Of a stretch of 33,287 nt of DNA, positions 33,171-33,287 are shown piece by piece. The translations under genes were made by a program, and so were the position numbers. Under the pieces are notes generated by a model. It was not told where the DNA came from. It worked only from the letters and a program-made list of their open reading frames with translations, and did no database searches. The DNA lies in the NCBI RefSeq assembly GCF_947489355.1, contig NZ_CANLDD010000048.1, positions 1 to 33,287 on the forward strand, in the 5' to 3' direction. Positions within the stretch are counted from its first letter, which is position 1; each line of letters starts with the position of its first letter. This stretch comes from an uncultured Microbulbifer sp. GTDB lineage: Bacteria > Pseudomonadota > Gammaproteobacteria > Pseudomonadales > Cellvibrionaceae.

Positions 33171-33287
33171 TGTAGTGGTCAACTTTTACCGGACAGTAAG
33201 TTAAGATTTCCTTCCGCCTTTGCAGGTGGTATACCATCGTTGTGCTGATGGGGACGCTCCCAGTTGTAGTAGGTCATCAGATAGTGA
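33171..33287 (-). mobile_element. Right end of an IS3-family insertion sequence
   Basis: The transposase C-terminus ends 8 bases from TGTAGTGGTC at 33171, which has the TG tip expected of IS3-family ends. The rest lies beyond the window, so length, the other terminal repeat and target duplication cannot be checked. The boundary coincides with loss of the histidine kinase reading frame. Confidence 0.8.
33179..33287 (-). CDS. IS3-family transposase (OrfB), C-terminal fragment
   Basis: The last 35 residues of an rve-core transposase: HYLMTYYNWERPHQHNDGIP, then PAKAEGNLNLLSGKS and a stop at 33179-33181. YNWERPHQ with a following PxxA is the typical end of the IS3-family integrase domain; the catalytic DDE residues lie outside the window. 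The gene runs off the right edge, so it is partial here only because the window ends. Confidence 0.85.
   Translation of the reverse strand, partial: HYLMTYYNWERPHQHNDGIPPAKAEGNLNLLSGKS

Overview
The window is about 33 kb of chromosome from a Gram-negative gammaproteobacterium. Signs are the gene orders dnaX-ybaB-recR and rnd-ycgL-ycgN, an MlaA outer-membrane protein, a TonB-dependent receptor with a FecI/FecR pair, and DusA, HrpA and NadA of the gammaproteobacterial type. The moderate GC content and the mix of genes would suit a marine Cellvibrionales member such as Microbulbifer, but that placement is an impression and not a measurement.

Layout. (1) 1-646: left end of a decayed genomic island, with a truncated tyrosine integrase facing away from dusA. 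(2) 687-3162: dusA, a transaldolase and a TerB-like gene on the plus strand. (3) 3209-6056: minus strand, with a STAS protein, a receiver-PP2C phosphatase (partner-switching signalling) and MlaA. (4) 6179-8382: a RiPP metallophore locus of the Hvf/bufferin class. It has an eight-EGKCG precursor (hvfA), a DUF692/MNIO maturase (hvfB) and a DUF2063 partner (hvfC). (5) 8602-14175: hrpA and a divergent POT-family peptide transporter. (6) 14240-17201: a MoxR ATPase, a CoxE-like VWA protein and a membrane protein. (7) 17219-17388: a MITE-like element, then 426 bp with nothing recognised. (8) 17815-23226: a dense minus-strand housekeeping block, dnaX-ybaB-recR-rnd-ycgL-ycgN-membrane protein. dnaX carries a complete -1 frameshift cassette. 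(9) 23463-28510: a FecI-like sigma factor, a FecR-like regulator and a STN-type TonB receptor. (10) 29014-30532: a CsgE-like curli chaperone without other csg genes, convergent with three small lipoprotein genes. (11) 31236-32288: nadA. (12) 32708-33287: remains of a LytS-type histidine kinase, cut by the end of an IS3-family insertion sequence.

Most interesting points: the Hvf/bufferin locus with its in-frame 45-bp repeats and no DoxX partner gene; the dnaX frameshift cassette, predicted to give a 400-residue short form next to the 652-residue full form; the integrase remnant beside dusA, a known island insertion site; the 170-bp MITE-like element; and the isolated csgE beside three unrecognised lipoprotein genes. 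I did not find an obviously new multi-gene defence or mobile system.
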